Shown here piece after piece: positions 27,338-35,693 of a DNA stretch of 64,000 nt (position 1 is the first letter of the stretch; each line of letters begins with the position of its first letter). The stretch comes from BOG-908 sp963850605 (GTDB taxonomy: Bacteria; Pseudomonadota; Alphaproteobacteria; Acetobacterales; Acetobacteraceae). The translations under genes and the position numbers were made by a program. The notes under the pieces were generated by a model. The model worked only from the letters and a program-made list of their open reading frames with translations. It was not told the origin of the DNA and ran no database searches. Location of the stretch: positions 186,001 to 250,000 of the forward strand of contig CAWKLX010000006.1 of the NCBI GenBank assembly GCA_963850605.1, written 5' to 3'.

Positions 27338-28678
27338 ATGTTACCGACGGTCGTCATCGCCGGACGGCCAAACGTCGGCAAGTCCACACTATTCAACCGC
27401 CTGTCCGGCCGAAGGTCCGCCATCGTGTCGGATACGCCCGGGGTCACGCGGGACCGTAAGGATGCGGAGGCCATGCTGCGCGGCCGGCTGGTGCGGTTGG
27501 TCGATACGGCCGGGCTGGAGGAGAGCGACCCAGAGGCGATCTACGGCCGCATGCGCGCCAGCAGCGAAGCGGCGGTGGGCCAGGCGGATCTGATCGTGTT
27601 CGTGATCGATGCGCGGGTGGGGGTTACGCCGGCCGACGAGCATTTTGCCAATTGGCTGCGGCGGCAGAACCGGCGCGTGCTGCTGGTCGCCAACAAGACC
27701 GAGGGACGGCTGGGCATGGCGCAGGCGATGGAGGCGTATTCGCTGGGCCTGGGCGATCCGTTGGCCATTTCCGCCGAGCACAACGAGGGCATCGCCGACC
27801 TGATGCGCGAAATCGCCGAGGCGCTGCCGCCCGAGGTGGAGGACGCACCCGACGGCGAGGGGACGCGGCCTCTGAAGCTTGCCATCGTGGGGCGTCCGAA
27901 CGCGGGCAAATCCACCCTGCTGAACCGTTTGGTGGGCGAGGAACGGATGATCACCGGCCCCGAGCCCGGGCTGACTCGCGACGCGGTGGCCACCATCCTG
28001 CGCGATCCGGAGGGCGATATCGAGCTGGTCGATACGGCCGGGCTGCGCCGGCGAGCCCGGATCGAAGAAGAGCTGGAAAAGATGTCGGTCAGCGCCAGCA
28101 TCGAGGCGTTGAAGATGGCCGAGGTGGTGGCGCTTGTCGTCGATGCGCAGCTCGGCCTGCACGAGCAGGATTTGCAGATCGCACGGCTGGTGGAGCGCGA
28201 GGGGCGGGCTTGCGTGCTGGTGCTGAACAAATGGGATGCGGTGGAGGATCGCGACAAGACACGCAAGGCGATCAGCGACCGCCTGGAATTCAGCATGACG
28301 CAGATGCGCGGCATGCCGGTGGTGACCTTGTCGGCCGAGACCGGCGCGGGAGTGCAAAAATTCCTGCCGGCGGTGCGGGCGGCGGCCACCGTGTGGAACA
28401 CCCGCGTGGCGACGGGCGCGCTGAACCGCTGGTTTGAACATGCGCTCGAACGCCATCCCCCGCCGATGGTGGAGGGGCGCCGCCTCAAATTGCGATATGT
28501 GACGCAGGCCAAGGCGCGGCCGCCGACGTTCCTGATTTTTGGTACGCGCGCGGAACAGATGCCGGAGGAGTACCGGCGGTATTTGGTGAATAGTCTGCGG
28601 GAGAATTTCCCGCTGCCTGGGACGCCGATCCGGATCGATGGGCGAGGGACGGTCAACCCGTATGCGGATGAGGGTTGA
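27338..28678 (+). CDS. der: Ribosome-assembly GTPase Der (EngA)
   Basis: 446-residue double-GTPase needed for maturation of the 50S ribosomal subunit. First G domain: 'AGRPNVGKSTLFNRLSGRRS' (G1), 'DTPGVTRD' (G2), 'LVDTAGLEE' (G3), 'NKTE' (G4). Second G domain: 'GRPNAGKSTLLNRLVGEERM', 'GLTRDAV', 'LVDTAGLRRRARIEE', 'NKWD'. A C-terminal KH-like domain follows with 'PPMVEGRRLKLRYVTQAKAR' and 'PGTPIRIDGRGTVNPY'. ATG 27338 is preferred over GTG 27329. It follows bamB, as in many proteobacteria. Confidence 0.97.
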   Translation: MLPTVVIAGRPNVGKSTLFNRLSGRRSAIVSDTPGVTRDRKDAEAMLRGRLVRLVDTAGLEESDPEAIYGRMRASSEAAVGQADLIVFVIDARVGVTPADEHFANWLRRQNRRVLLVANKTEGRLGMAQAMEAYSLGLGDPLAISAEHNEGIADLMREIAEALPPEVEDAPDGEGTRPLKLAIVGRPNAGKSTLLNRLVGEERMITGPEPGLTRDAVATILRDPEGDIELVDTAGLRRRARIEEELEKMSVSASIEALKMAEVVALVVDAQLGLHEQDLQIARLVEREGRACVLVLNKWDAVEDRDKTRKAISDRLEFSMTQMRGMPVVTLSAETGAGVQKFLPAVRAAATVWNTRVATGALNRWFEHALERHPPPMVEGRRLKLRYVTQAKARPPTFLIFGTRAEQMPEEYRRYLVNSLRENFPLPGTPIRIDGRGTVNPYADEG

Positions 28679-28820
28679 TTCGATAGTCGGTAAAAGCGCT
28701 GCGCAATGCGGGGCCGCGCCATCGAACGCAATAGGATAAAGTCATCGACGATTACAAAACGATGCAAGCTGCACTCGTCCCGCCGACCCGCACTTCGCTG
28801 CGCTCCAAATGCTCTGTGTG

Positions 28821-29846
28821 CTAATGCGGCTCTTCCAACATTTTGATGGTCCGAAGCCATTTCTCGGCGAGTTGCGGCCACTCGGTTGTAATCGGAGCGG
28901 ATGTTGGGCGTATTCCGAACGCATGACCGCCATGCGCATAGACATGCATTTCGACCGAAACACCCACGTCGTTCAGCGCTAGCCCATAAGCCAATGAATG
29001 CCGGACATCGTCGACAGAGTCGTTTCCCGCGTGAAAGACTAAGGTTGGCGGCGCGTTCGGGCTTATCGTGACCCACGGGGAAAGTTTGAGATTCGGTTTC
29101 GCGCTGGTCTCATCCCATAAATGTCCTGGATAAAGCAGAATGGCAAAGTCGGGACGTGACGTTGCGCCATCGGCTTCGTCTACCGGCTCGTAAATGTGTT
29201 TCTCCGCGTTGCTGATCGCGGCGGCCAGGTGACCACCGGCAGAAAAACCAATGACGCCGATCTTTTTAGGATTGATATCATAAGACGATGCGTGATATCG
29301 CAGGAGGCCGATCGCACGTTGTGCGTCTTGCAGCGGAAGCTGTGTTTTCGGCGATCCCTCAACGCGGTCTGGGCCGTGGCGCCACGCCTGTGGAACCCGG
29401 TATTTTAGCAGAATGCACGTCATGGCCAGTCTGGTGACCCAATCGCAAATCTCGGTTCCTTCGAGATCCATGGCGAGGACTTCATACCCGCCCCCCGGCA
29501 AAACCAGGATAGCAGCACGACTGTTTCGCATTTTCGGCGGGTAAATTGTCATTGTTGGACGGGCTACAAATGCCGCGTAATTCCAGGGGCGTCCTGCGAT
29601 AAGCTTGGATACGCTTCCGACCTCTTCGGGTTTATCAGACTCGGGTTTCTGAATAGCAAGATCTTGAGGCCATAAGGGCATCTGGCTACCCCCTGGCCCC
29701 GGATTCCAAACGGGTGTTCGCAAAACCTTCTTTGACGCCATTATAGGATTGGGGGTCTCGCCCGCGTGACCAGCGGTTGCATCGCCCGCGCTCGTCAGTG
29801 CTGACAATCCTAGCGCAAGTGCTCGCGCCAACATCTTACAGCTCAT
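28821..29846 (-). CDS. Alpha/beta hydrolase (BD-FAE/acetyl-xylan-esterase-like), probably exported
   Basis: 341 residues with a probable signal peptide (ARALALGLSALTSAGDATAG). Family features: oxyanion region 'AAILVLPGGGYEVLAMDLEG', nucleophile Ser in 'IGVIGFSAGGHLAAAIS', Asp in 'HAGNDSVDDVRHS' and His in 'HVYAHGGHAFGIRP'. Such enzymes remove acetyl or feruloyl groups from sugars or polysaccharides in the periplasm or outside. The gene is noticeably less GC-rich than the der and rdgB genes beside it, suggesting a recent arrival. It converges on der with a 142-bp gap in which I see nothing definite. Confidence 0.88.
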   Translation of the reverse strand: MSCKMLARALALGLSALTSAGDATAGHAGETPNPIMASKKVLRTPVWNPGPGGSQMPLWPQDLAIQKPESDKPEEVGSVSKLIAGRPWNYAAFVARPTMTIYPPKMRNSRAAILVLPGGGYEVLAMDLEGTEICDWVTRLAMTCILLKYRVPQAWRHGPDRVEGSPKTQLPLQDAQRAIGLLRYHASSYDINPKKIGVIGFSAGGHLAAAISNAEKHIYEPVDEADGATSRPDFAILLYPGHLWDETSAKPNLKLSPWVTISPNAPPTLVFHAGNDSVDDVRHSLAYGLALNDVGVSVEMHVYAHGGHAFGIRPTSAPITTEWPQLAEKWLRTIKMLEEPH

Positions 29847-29913
29847 TGCATTCGCCGTTCAGCATTCAATGTCTCATCGAGGATGGAAGCATTCTGCTGA
29901 TTGACAGTTGGTG

Positions 29914-30528
29914 TCAAAAGCACGCAGCGGTGAGTTGTGCCATCGCCCGCGCCCGATGGCTTCCCGCGTGTTTCTCGGCCGGCGGCATCTCGCCATAGGT
30001 GCGCGTGTCGCCGCGCGGCACGAAAATAGGATCGTAGCCGAAACCGAGCGTGCCACGCGGAGGCCAGGTGACGGCTCCCTCGACGCGGCCGTAAAAACTG
30101 GCGGTGTGCCCGTCCGGCCAGGCAAGGCACAGCACGCACACGAACCAGGCATGCGTGTTCGGATTACCCTGGCGCTCCCGCTGCACCCGCGCCATGGCAC
30201 TCGAAAAATCGCGGTCCGGGCCGGCCCAGCGGGCGGAGTGCACGCCTGGCGCGCCGCCCAGGGCGGTGACGCAAAAACCGGAATCGTCGGACAGCGCCGG
30301 CAATCCCGCGCCAAGCGCCGCGGCCCACGCCTTCAGCCGCGCATTGCCCGCGAAATCGTCCGCCGTCTCCTCCGGCTCAGGCAGGCCGAGCGCGGCGGCG
30401 CTAACCAGCTCGATGCCGTATGGCTGCACCAGCTCGGCCATCTCGCGCAGCTTGCCTGCATTGTGGGTCGCCAGCACCAGCTGTTCTCCGCGCCCGATGC
30501 GGCGGGGCGCGTCAAGCGAGGGCGGCAC
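29914..30528 (-). CDS. rdgB: XTP/dITP pyrophosphatase (RdgB/HAM1)
   Basis: 204-residue house-cleaning enzyme that hydrolyses deaminated purine nucleotides (XTP, dITP) to the monophosphate. Motifs: 'LVLATHNAGKLREMAELV' (T/SxNxxK), 'LPALSDDSGFCVTALGGAPG' (DDSG), 'GTLGFGYDPIFVP' and 'SHRARAMAQL' at the C-terminus. The usual 'F-x-x-NA-x-x-KA' motif appears as 'FAGNARLKA', a slight variant. It overlaps the 3' end of rph by 17 bp and is co-transcribed with it. Confidence 0.95.
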   Translation of the reverse strand: MPPSLDAPRRIGRGEQLVLATHNAGKLREMAELVQPYGIELVSAAALGLPEPEETADDFAGNARLKAWAAALGAGLPALSDDSGFCVTALGGAPGVHSARWAGPDRDFSSAMARVQRERQGNPNTHAWFVCVLCLAWPDGHTASFYGRVEGAVTWPPRGTLGFGYDPIFVPRGDTRTYGEMPPAEKHAGSHRARAMAQLTAACF

Positions 30529-31222
30529 GCTGTGCCTCGAACAGTCGTTCGGTGCCCACCCGCGCCAAGCGCATCAATTCGGAAAATTGCGCTTCGCTGA
30601 ACGGCGATTGCTCAGCCGTACCCTGGATTTCGACGATGCCTGTCTCGGTCAGCACGAAATTGGCGTCCGCCTCCGCGCCGCTATCCTCGCTATAGTCGAG
30701 ATCAAGCAGCGCGTCGCCCGCAACAAGGCCGCAACTGACGGCCGCCACCTGGCTGTGCAGCGGCACGGTGGCCAGCACCTTGTTGGCCACCAATTTGCGG
30801 AACGCCAGCGCCAAAGCCACGTAGGCGCCGGTGATGCTGGCGCAGCGTGTGCCGCCATCGGCGTTCAGCACGTCGCAATCGAGCGCCACCGACATCTCGC
30901 CCATGGCCGCGCGGTCGGTGATGGCGCGCAGCGAGCGGCCGATCAGGCGCTGTATCTCCTGCGTGCGGCCGGACTGCTTGCCGCGCGCCGCCTCCCGGTC
31001 GCCGCGCGTGTGGGTCGCGCGCGGCAGCATCCCGTATTCGGCGGTGACCCAGCCCAGGCCCTTGCCGCGCAGGAAGGGAGGCACCTTCGGCTCCACGCTG
31101 GCAGTGCACAGCACCTCGGTCCCACCCATGCGGATCAGACAGCTACCCTCGGCGTGGTGGGAGAAGCCGGGCTCAATGGAAACAAGGCGGAGCGCATCGG
31201 GCGCTCGGTCGTTCAGGCGCAT
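30512..31222 (-). CDS. rph: Ribonuclease PH
   Basis: 236-residue phosphorolytic 3'-5' exoribonuclease that trims tRNA 3' ends. 'RLNDRAPDALRLVSIEPGFS' opens the protein. Phosphate and RNA-binding motifs include 'ATHTRGDREAARGKQSGRTQ', 'IQRLIGRSLRAITD', 'DCDVLNADGGTRCASITGAY' and 'LDLDYSEDSGAEADANFVLT'. I start at ATG 31222 (MRLNDRAPD), which matches the family; nine more codons are open upstream to 31249. It is upstream of rdgB in an operon and divergent from the ATP-grasp gene. Confidence 0.96.
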   Translation of the reverse strand: MRLNDRAPDALRLVSIEPGFSHHAEGSCLIRMGGTEVLCTASVEPKVPPFLRGKGLGWVTAEYGMLPRATHTRGDREAARGKQSGRTQEIQRLIGRSLRAITDRAAMGEMSVALDCDVLNADGGTRCASITGAYVALALAFRKLVANKVLATVPLHSQVAAVSCGLVAGDALLDLDYSEDSGAEADANFVLTETGIVEIQGTAEQSPFSEAQFSELMRLARVGTERLFEAQRAALA

Positions 31223-31305
31223 GGCGAAATCTTTCGGGGTGTGCGCCAAGTGCTTACACCCTACCTGACATGGCGCGAACCGCAGGACCGTAGGTGCATG
31301 GCGCG

Positions 31306-32367
31306 ATGATGGATGGGCTGGCGTGGGCGCCGACGGCCGAGGCCAGGCCGAAGCGCCGCTGGCCGCAGATCGGCGACTTGCCCAAGCCCATCATGTGCGT
31401 GCCCCTGGTGGCGCACTGGTTCTGGCTGGCGGCGCGCTACCGCAGCCTGACGCTGCCCTCCACGCTGGACCCGTGCATCGAGACAGGCGGGCTGGCCGGC
31501 GAATCCAAGGCCGCCTGCCTGGCCCAGATCGGCGCCGAGCATGCCAGCTTCGTGGCACCCTGGGCGCTGGTGGCCGCCGGCGCCGACCCGGTGGCGGTCC
31601 GGCGCGCGGCGGGGCTGGACTATCCCCTGGTGGCCAAGCCCGACATCGGCTGGTGCGGCTTCGGCGTGCGGCGCGTGGCCGACGATGCGGGCCTGGCCGC
31701 CTATGCCGCGGGGTTTCCGCAAGGGGCGGCCTTCCTGGTGCAATGTCTGGCGCTCGGCCCGGGGGAGGCCGGCCTCTTCTATGTGCGCGCCCCGGGCGCC
31801 GATCGTGGGCACGTGACCGCCATCACGCTGCGCGCCGCGCCATCTGTGAGCGCCGACGGCATCGGCAGCGTGGAAGAGCTGTTGCGGCGCGCTGGTGTCG
31901 CACCCGCCGACCGAGGGTTGAGCGAGGGCGAACGGGCGCGTGTGCCGCCCAAGGGGGAGCAGATACAATTGGCCACCGTGGCCTCCATCCGCGTGGGCAG
32001 CCGCTATACCGACGCCACATCCATGCTGACGCCCGCACTGGAGGCCCAGGTCGACGCGATCGCGCGCTCCATGCCGCACTTCCATGTAGGCCGGTTCGAT
32101 GTGCGGTTCGGCAGGCTGGCCGATCTGCAGGCAGGCGAGCTGACGATCATCGAGGTGAACGGGGCGGGGTCGGAGGCGATACAGTTCTGGGATACATCGC
32201 TGTCGATGTGGAACGCCTATGCCGGGGTGTTCGCCAAACAGGCGATGCTGTTCCGCCACGGGGCGGCGATGCGCGCACGGGCATATCGGCCAGTGGGGGC
32301 TTGGGGCCTGGCGCGGGCTTGGGTTCGGCAGCAGCGCTTGATCGCCCGATATCCGACGTCGAATTAA
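31306..32367 (+). CDS. ATP-grasp domain protein
   Basis: About 353 residues. 'LDYPLVAKPDIGWCGFGVRR' is the ATP-binding loop with its Lys, and 'GELTIIEVNGAGSEAIQFWD' carries the Glu/Asn metal ligands, as in D-Ala-D-Ala-ligase-type enzymes. The N-terminal part ('IGDLPKPIMCVPLVAHWFWL') is not one I can place in a characterised subfamily, so the amide or ester product is unknown. ATG 31306/31309 are the best starts; a GTG at 31294 is in frame. The gene sits where grpE/hrcA partners would be expected, between rph and hrcA. A family-2 hairpin follows its stop. Confidence 0.75.
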   Translation: MMDGLAWAPTAEARPKRRWPQIGDLPKPIMCVPLVAHWFWLAARYRSLTLPSTLDPCIETGGLAGESKAACLAQIGAEHASFVAPWALVAAGADPVAVRRAAGLDYPLVAKPDIGWCGFGVRRVADDAGLAAYAAGFPQGAAFLVQCLALGPGEAGLFYVRAPGADRGHVTAITLRAAPSVSADGIGSVEELLRRAGVAPADRGLSEGERARVPPKGEQIQLATVASIRVGSRYTDATSMLTPALEAQVDAIARSMPHFHVGRFDVRFGRLADLQAGELTIIEVNGAGSEAIQFWDTSLSMWNAYAGVFAKQAMLFRHGAAMRARAYRPVGAWGLARAWVRQQRLIARYPTSN

Positions 32368-32373
32368 GCAAGC

Positions 32374-32396
32374 GGTCCTTTTTTGAAAAAAAGAAC
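32374..32396 (+). repeat. Family-2 hairpin after ATP-grasp gene
   Basis: Near-palindrome GGTCCTTTTTTGAAAAAAAG then AACC, with a short loop. It lies just 7 bp after the ATP-grasp stop codon and probably acts as its terminator. Confidence 0.7.
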
Positions 32397-32430
32397 CAAA
32401 AAACCGTGGTCTATTTGCTGCGCGTAAATT

Positions 32431-32477
32431 GACAAAAGTCTTTTGCTTCTTTTCTTCAGAAAAGAAGACCTTCCTTT
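32431..32477 (+). repeat. Family-2 hairpin element upstream of hrcA
   Basis: Stem CTTCTTTTCT (32446-32455) and AGAAAAGAAG (32458-32467) around a 2-base loop, flanked by GACAAAAGTCTTTTG on the left and ACCTTCC on the right. The same sequence in reverse orientation lies at 45806-45845 after the NDH-2 gene. It ends about 27 bp before the hrcA start. Confidence 0.78.
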
Positions 32478-32503
32478 CTTCTCTCTCCCTTTGTCGCTAT
32501 GGT

Positions 32504-33559
32504 ATGCAAATGGAGTCCAAACCGCTCCCCCCTGGCCTGGATCCCCGCGCGGCCGCAGTCTTGCGCGAGATCGTCGAACAATACGTAGGCACCGGAGAGC
32601 CCGTGGGCAGCCGCACGCTGGCTCGCCGGCTGCCGATCGCGCTGTCGCCGGCGACCATACGCAACGTGATGTCCGACCTGACAGAGGCGGGGCTGCTGTT
32701 CGCACCGCATACCAGCGCCGGGCGGCTGCCGACAGAGCGGGGGTTGCGGCTGTTCGTCGATGGGCTGCTGCAATTCGGCGATTTGTCCGTGGAGGAGCGG
32801 GCGTCCATCAGCCGACAGCTCGCCGGGCATGGGCGCAGCCTGCAGGATACGCTGGCGGACGCGTCGGCCATGCTGTCCGGATTGAGCCAGGCGGCAGGGA
32901 TGGTGCTGGCGCCCAAATCGGACGGCGCCATCAAGCACATCGAGTTCGCCTCCCTGGGATCGGGGCGGGCCCTGGTGATTTTGGTCGCCGCAGACGGGCA
33001 GGTCGAGAACCGGGTGATCGAGATACCGGCCGGGCTGCCGCCATCCGCCCTGACCGAGGCCGCCAACTACCTGAACGCGCGGGCGGCCGGGCGAACGCTG
33101 GTGGAGTTGCGCCGCCGCGTGGCCGAGGAGATGGCGGCCGACCGCGGTCAGTTGGACACCTTGGCCGCCGGCGTGGTGGAGGCAGGGCTGGCGACGTGGA
33201 CGGAGCAGGGGCGCGGGGGTTCGCTGATCGTGCGCGGGCAGGCAAGGCTGCTGGCCGATGTGACGCAAATCGAAAACCTGGCCGCCATCCAGGTGCTGTT
33301 CGACCGACTTGAAACGCAAGAGACGATGTTGCGGCTGCTGGAGCTTGCCGAGCAGTCCGACGGGGTGCGTATCTTCATCGGCGCGGAAAGTGCGATGTTC
33401 GGCAGCTCCGGCGTATCGATGATCGTGGCACCGGCGCGCAACGAGGCGGACCGGATCGTGGGTGCGATCGGCGTGATCGGGCCCACGCGGATCAATTACG
33501 GCCGGATCATTCCAGTGGTGGATTACACGGCAGGGGTGATCGGCCGGCTGCTGGGGTGA
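32504..33559 (+). CDS. hrcA: Heat-inducible transcription repressor HrcA
   Basis: 351-residue repressor that binds CIRCE operators of groESL/dnaK genes. N-terminal winged helix: 'REIVEQYVGTGEPVGSRTLA', 'LSPATIRNVMSDLTEAGLL', 'PHTSAGRLPTERGLRLFVDG'. The C-terminal GAF-like domain includes 'IFIGAES' and the final 'ARNEADRIVGAIGVIGPTRI', 'NYGRIIPVVDYTAGVIGRLL'. Starts at 32504 or 32510 are both possible. The typical partner grpE is absent downstream; the next gene is a dioxygenase. I see no CIRCE sequence in the window. Confidence 0.96.
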   Translation: MQMESKPLPPGLDPRAAAVLREIVEQYVGTGEPVGSRTLARRLPIALSPATIRNVMSDLTEAGLLFAPHTSAGRLPTERGLRLFVDGLLQFGDLSVEERASISRQLAGHGRSLQDTLADASAMLSGLSQAAGMVLAPKSDGAIKHIEFASLGSGRALVILVAADGQVENRVIEIPAGLPPSALTEAANYLNARAAGRTLVELRRRVAEEMAADRGQLDTLAAGVVEAGLATWTEQGRGGSLIVRGQARLLADVTQIENLAAIQVLFDRLETQETMLRLLELAEQSDGVRIFIGAESAMFGSSGVSMIVAPARNEADRIVGAIGVIGPTRINYGRIIPVVDYTAGVIGRLLG

Positions 33560-33579
33560 GTTTTTGTTGAGGACGGACC

Positions 33580-34644
33580 ATGCTGGATGTATCGTTTGCC
33601 CGCTTGCGGGAAAGGTTTCTCCCGAAGATCGCGCCGCCACTGGGGGCACTGACACCGGAACAAAAGCGATCGTTCCAGGAGAACGGTTTCCTGGTGTTAC
33701 CAGGCCTGTTTTCGCAAGAGACGGTAGAGGCGCTTCGGGCGCGGCTGGACCGGCTCTGGGCCGCGCGGGCGCAGGTGGCCGACGTGGCGATCGACGTCAA
33801 TTTCGGATTGCCCGATGCTGCGCGGCTGTTCTTCGCCAAGGTGGACGAGACGGCGCGCAAAAGACCTTACAAGTTGCTGGACCTGCATCTGGTGGACGAT
33901 CTTGTGCGCGACGCGTGCACGGCGCCGGCGCTGGCCGGTGCGGTCAAGCAATTGCTGGGTGCCACGCCGCTTGTGTGCAACTCGCTGTTCTTTGAGTGGG
34001 GCAGTCAGCAATACCCCCATTTCGACACGTTCTTCATGCCGTCCGAGACGCCGAACATGATGGCGGCGTCCTGGATCGCGCTCGATCCGGTCACGGAAGC
34101 CAACGGGCCGGTATACTACTACCCGAAATCGCACGTGATCCCGCCCTATCGTTTTTCGCACGGCAAGATCAACGCGATATTCTCCGAGCTGGAGACAGGA
34201 GCGGCCGCGCATATCGACGCGATCGTGGCCGAACACGGCCTGCAAAAAATGTATTTCACCGGCAAGCCGGGTGATGTGCTGATCTGGCATGCGCAGCTGC
34301 TGCATGGCGGCAGTCCGATCGCCGACCCGACGCAAACGCGCCGCTCGATCGTGACGCATTACTGGACCGAAGTCGATTTTCCAGCACCCGAGCAGCGCAT
34401 CGAGCTGGGGCCGGATCGCTGGGTTCTGCGCAAGCCGCACCAATACGTGATCGACGATGCCGTGCTGGCCGAGGTCGATGCGTTTCTCGCCACCATCGCG
34501 ATGACGGCGGAGGCGCAGGCCGCGGTGCCGGCCGCCTTCGACGCGCGCCGATATCTGGCGCGCAACCAGGACGTGCTGGCGGCGCGGGCGGATCCATGGG
34601 TGCACTACATCGAGCATGGCAGGCGGGAGGGTCGGATCTGGTAG
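33580..34644 (+). CDS. Phytanoyl-CoA dioxygenase family protein
   Basis: 354-residue Fe(II)/2-oxoglutarate oxygenase. The metal triad is visible: His and Asp in 'YPHFDTFFMPSETPNMM' and the distal His in 'LIWHAQLLHGGSPI', with the 2-oxoglutarate Arg in 'TRRSIVTHYWTEVDF'. The last 35 residues ('FDARRYLARNQDVLAARADP', 'HYIEHGRREGRIW') form a separate short module (Y-x3-N-x-DVxAA ... HY-x3-G-x2-EGR) known from glycan-related proteins. The substrate is unknown. A sulfotransferase follows 14 bp downstream, so the pair may decorate a glycan or lipid. Confidence 0.88.
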   Translation: MLDVSFARLRERFLPKIAPPLGALTPEQKRSFQENGFLVLPGLFSQETVEALRARLDRLWAARAQVADVAIDVNFGLPDAARLFFAKVDETARKRPYKLLDLHLVDDLVRDACTAPALAGAVKQLLGATPLVCNSLFFEWGSQQYPHFDTFFMPSETPNMMAASWIALDPVTEANGPVYYYPKSHVIPPYRFSHGKINAIFSELETGAAAHIDAIVAEHGLQKMYFTGKPGDVLIWHAQLLHGGSPIADPTQTRRSIVTHYWTEVDFPAPEQRIELGPDRWVLRKPHQYVIDDAVLAEVDAFLATIAMTAEAQAAVPAAFDARRYLARNQDVLAARADPWVHYIEHGRREGRIW

Positions 34645-34658
34645 GGTTGGTACATTCG

Positions 34659-35525
34659 ATGGACGGAGGCTACGATCCGTCGCGCAAGCTGGCGCTGATG
34701 CATATACCCAAGAGTTTCGGGACCAGCCTGACGGAAGGATTGTCGCGCGCGATAAAACCGGGGCGTGCGGTGAGCGGGTTTGACGGCGTGCTCTTCGGCC
34801 AGTTCGACGCCTTTCACACACTGGACACAGCCGCGCGCGCCGCCATCCACCTATCGCCTGACACGCTTCCGGACGTCGATTTCATAGCGGGACATTTCGG
34901 CTGCTCCACGCTGCGCGCGCGCTATCCGTGTGCCCAGGTTGTGACAGTGTTGCGCGAGCCGGTATCTCGTCTGCTGTCGCTTTGGCTGTTTTGGCGCGCT
35001 CACCTGGACACGCAGTTGACGGAATGGGGAGCGTGGGGTGACGTCGTACGGCTGTCACGCCTCGACCTGGCAACGTTCCTGGGCGATCCCCGTGTAGCAT
35101 GCCAGACAGATAACCAGGCGGTGCGCATGCTGCTTTGGCCGCACGCCCTGGTTCCGGCCGGCGGCTTCATCGACCCCGCACATGACGGCGTGCTGCTGGC
35201 CGAAGCAATGGACCGGCTCGAACGCTTCGACTATGTCGATGTCGCCGAGCAGGGCTTGACTGAGCGGCTGCAGGCATGGCTGGGGCGCCCGTTCACGCTC
35301 GAGCGTCGAAACGAAACACAATCCGTTCCGGCAGACCTGCGTAGTCCCCTGCATACGCAGCTATCGCCGAGCGCAATGACGCGGCTGGCCGAGTGCTCCC
35401 GCCTTGACCACCGGCTTTGGCTATCGGTCGCACAAAGCCGCCTGCCCCTCTCCGATGCGGCGCGTGTCGCGGAACAGGCGCGTCTGGTTAACACAGCCCG
35501 CTTTGCCGCCCTGATGTCGGAATAG
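34659..35525 (+). CDS. Sulfotransferase family protein
   Basis: 288 residues. The 5'-phosphosulfate loop is seen in 'LALMHIPKSFGTSLTEGLSR' and the 3'-phosphate motif in 'VVTVLREPVSRLLSLWLFWR', which together mark PAPS-dependent sulfotransferases. ATG 34659 puts the PSB loop about 10 residues from the start, as usual. The acceptor is unknown; the neighbouring dioxygenase suggests a surface glycan or lipid. Codon use is slightly less biased than in the housekeeping genes. Repeat copy B follows. Confidence 0.82.
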   Translation: MDGGYDPSRKLALMHIPKSFGTSLTEGLSRAIKPGRAVSGFDGVLFGQFDAFHTLDTAARAAIHLSPDTLPDVDFIAGHFGCSTLRARYPCAQVVTVLREPVSRLLSLWLFWRAHLDTQLTEWGAWGDVVRLSRLDLATFLGDPRVACQTDNQAVRMLLWPHALVPAGGFIDPAHDGVLLAEAMDRLERFDYVDVAEQGLTERLQAWLGRPFTLERRNETQSVPADLRSPLHTQLSPSAMTRLAECSRLDHRLWLSVAQSRLPLSDAARVAEQARLVNTARFAALMSE

Positions 35526-35573
35526 GCAGCGGTCCACCTGAGCGCACCGCAAAACAATACTCTCCAGCCTCTT

Positions 35574-35677
35574 AGGGCATGATCCGTTCGCATTGGGTCA
35601 CGGACCAGGCTCTCGCTCATTGGTTGGCAAGCATCATCATCCGACCGAACGGTTCCGTTCGACCGGATGATGATGGC
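35574..35677 (-). repeat. Interspersed MITE-like palindromic repeat, copy B
   Basis: Reverse-orientation copy of the element at 13744-13848. It reads TAGGGCATGATCCGTTCGCA at the left end and closes with the near-perfect palindrome around 35636-35672 (CATCATCCGACCGAACGG then CCGTTCGACCGGATGATG). It sits between the convergent sulfotransferase and porin genes and could terminate both. Confidence 0.87.
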
Positions 35678-35693
35678 GTTACCGGCGCTCCAG

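Noticed and set aside
32380..32510. CIRCE operator in front of hrcA
   Set aside because: No TTAGCACTC-N9-GAGTGCTAA-like dyad is present. The dyads there are the family-2 hairpins.
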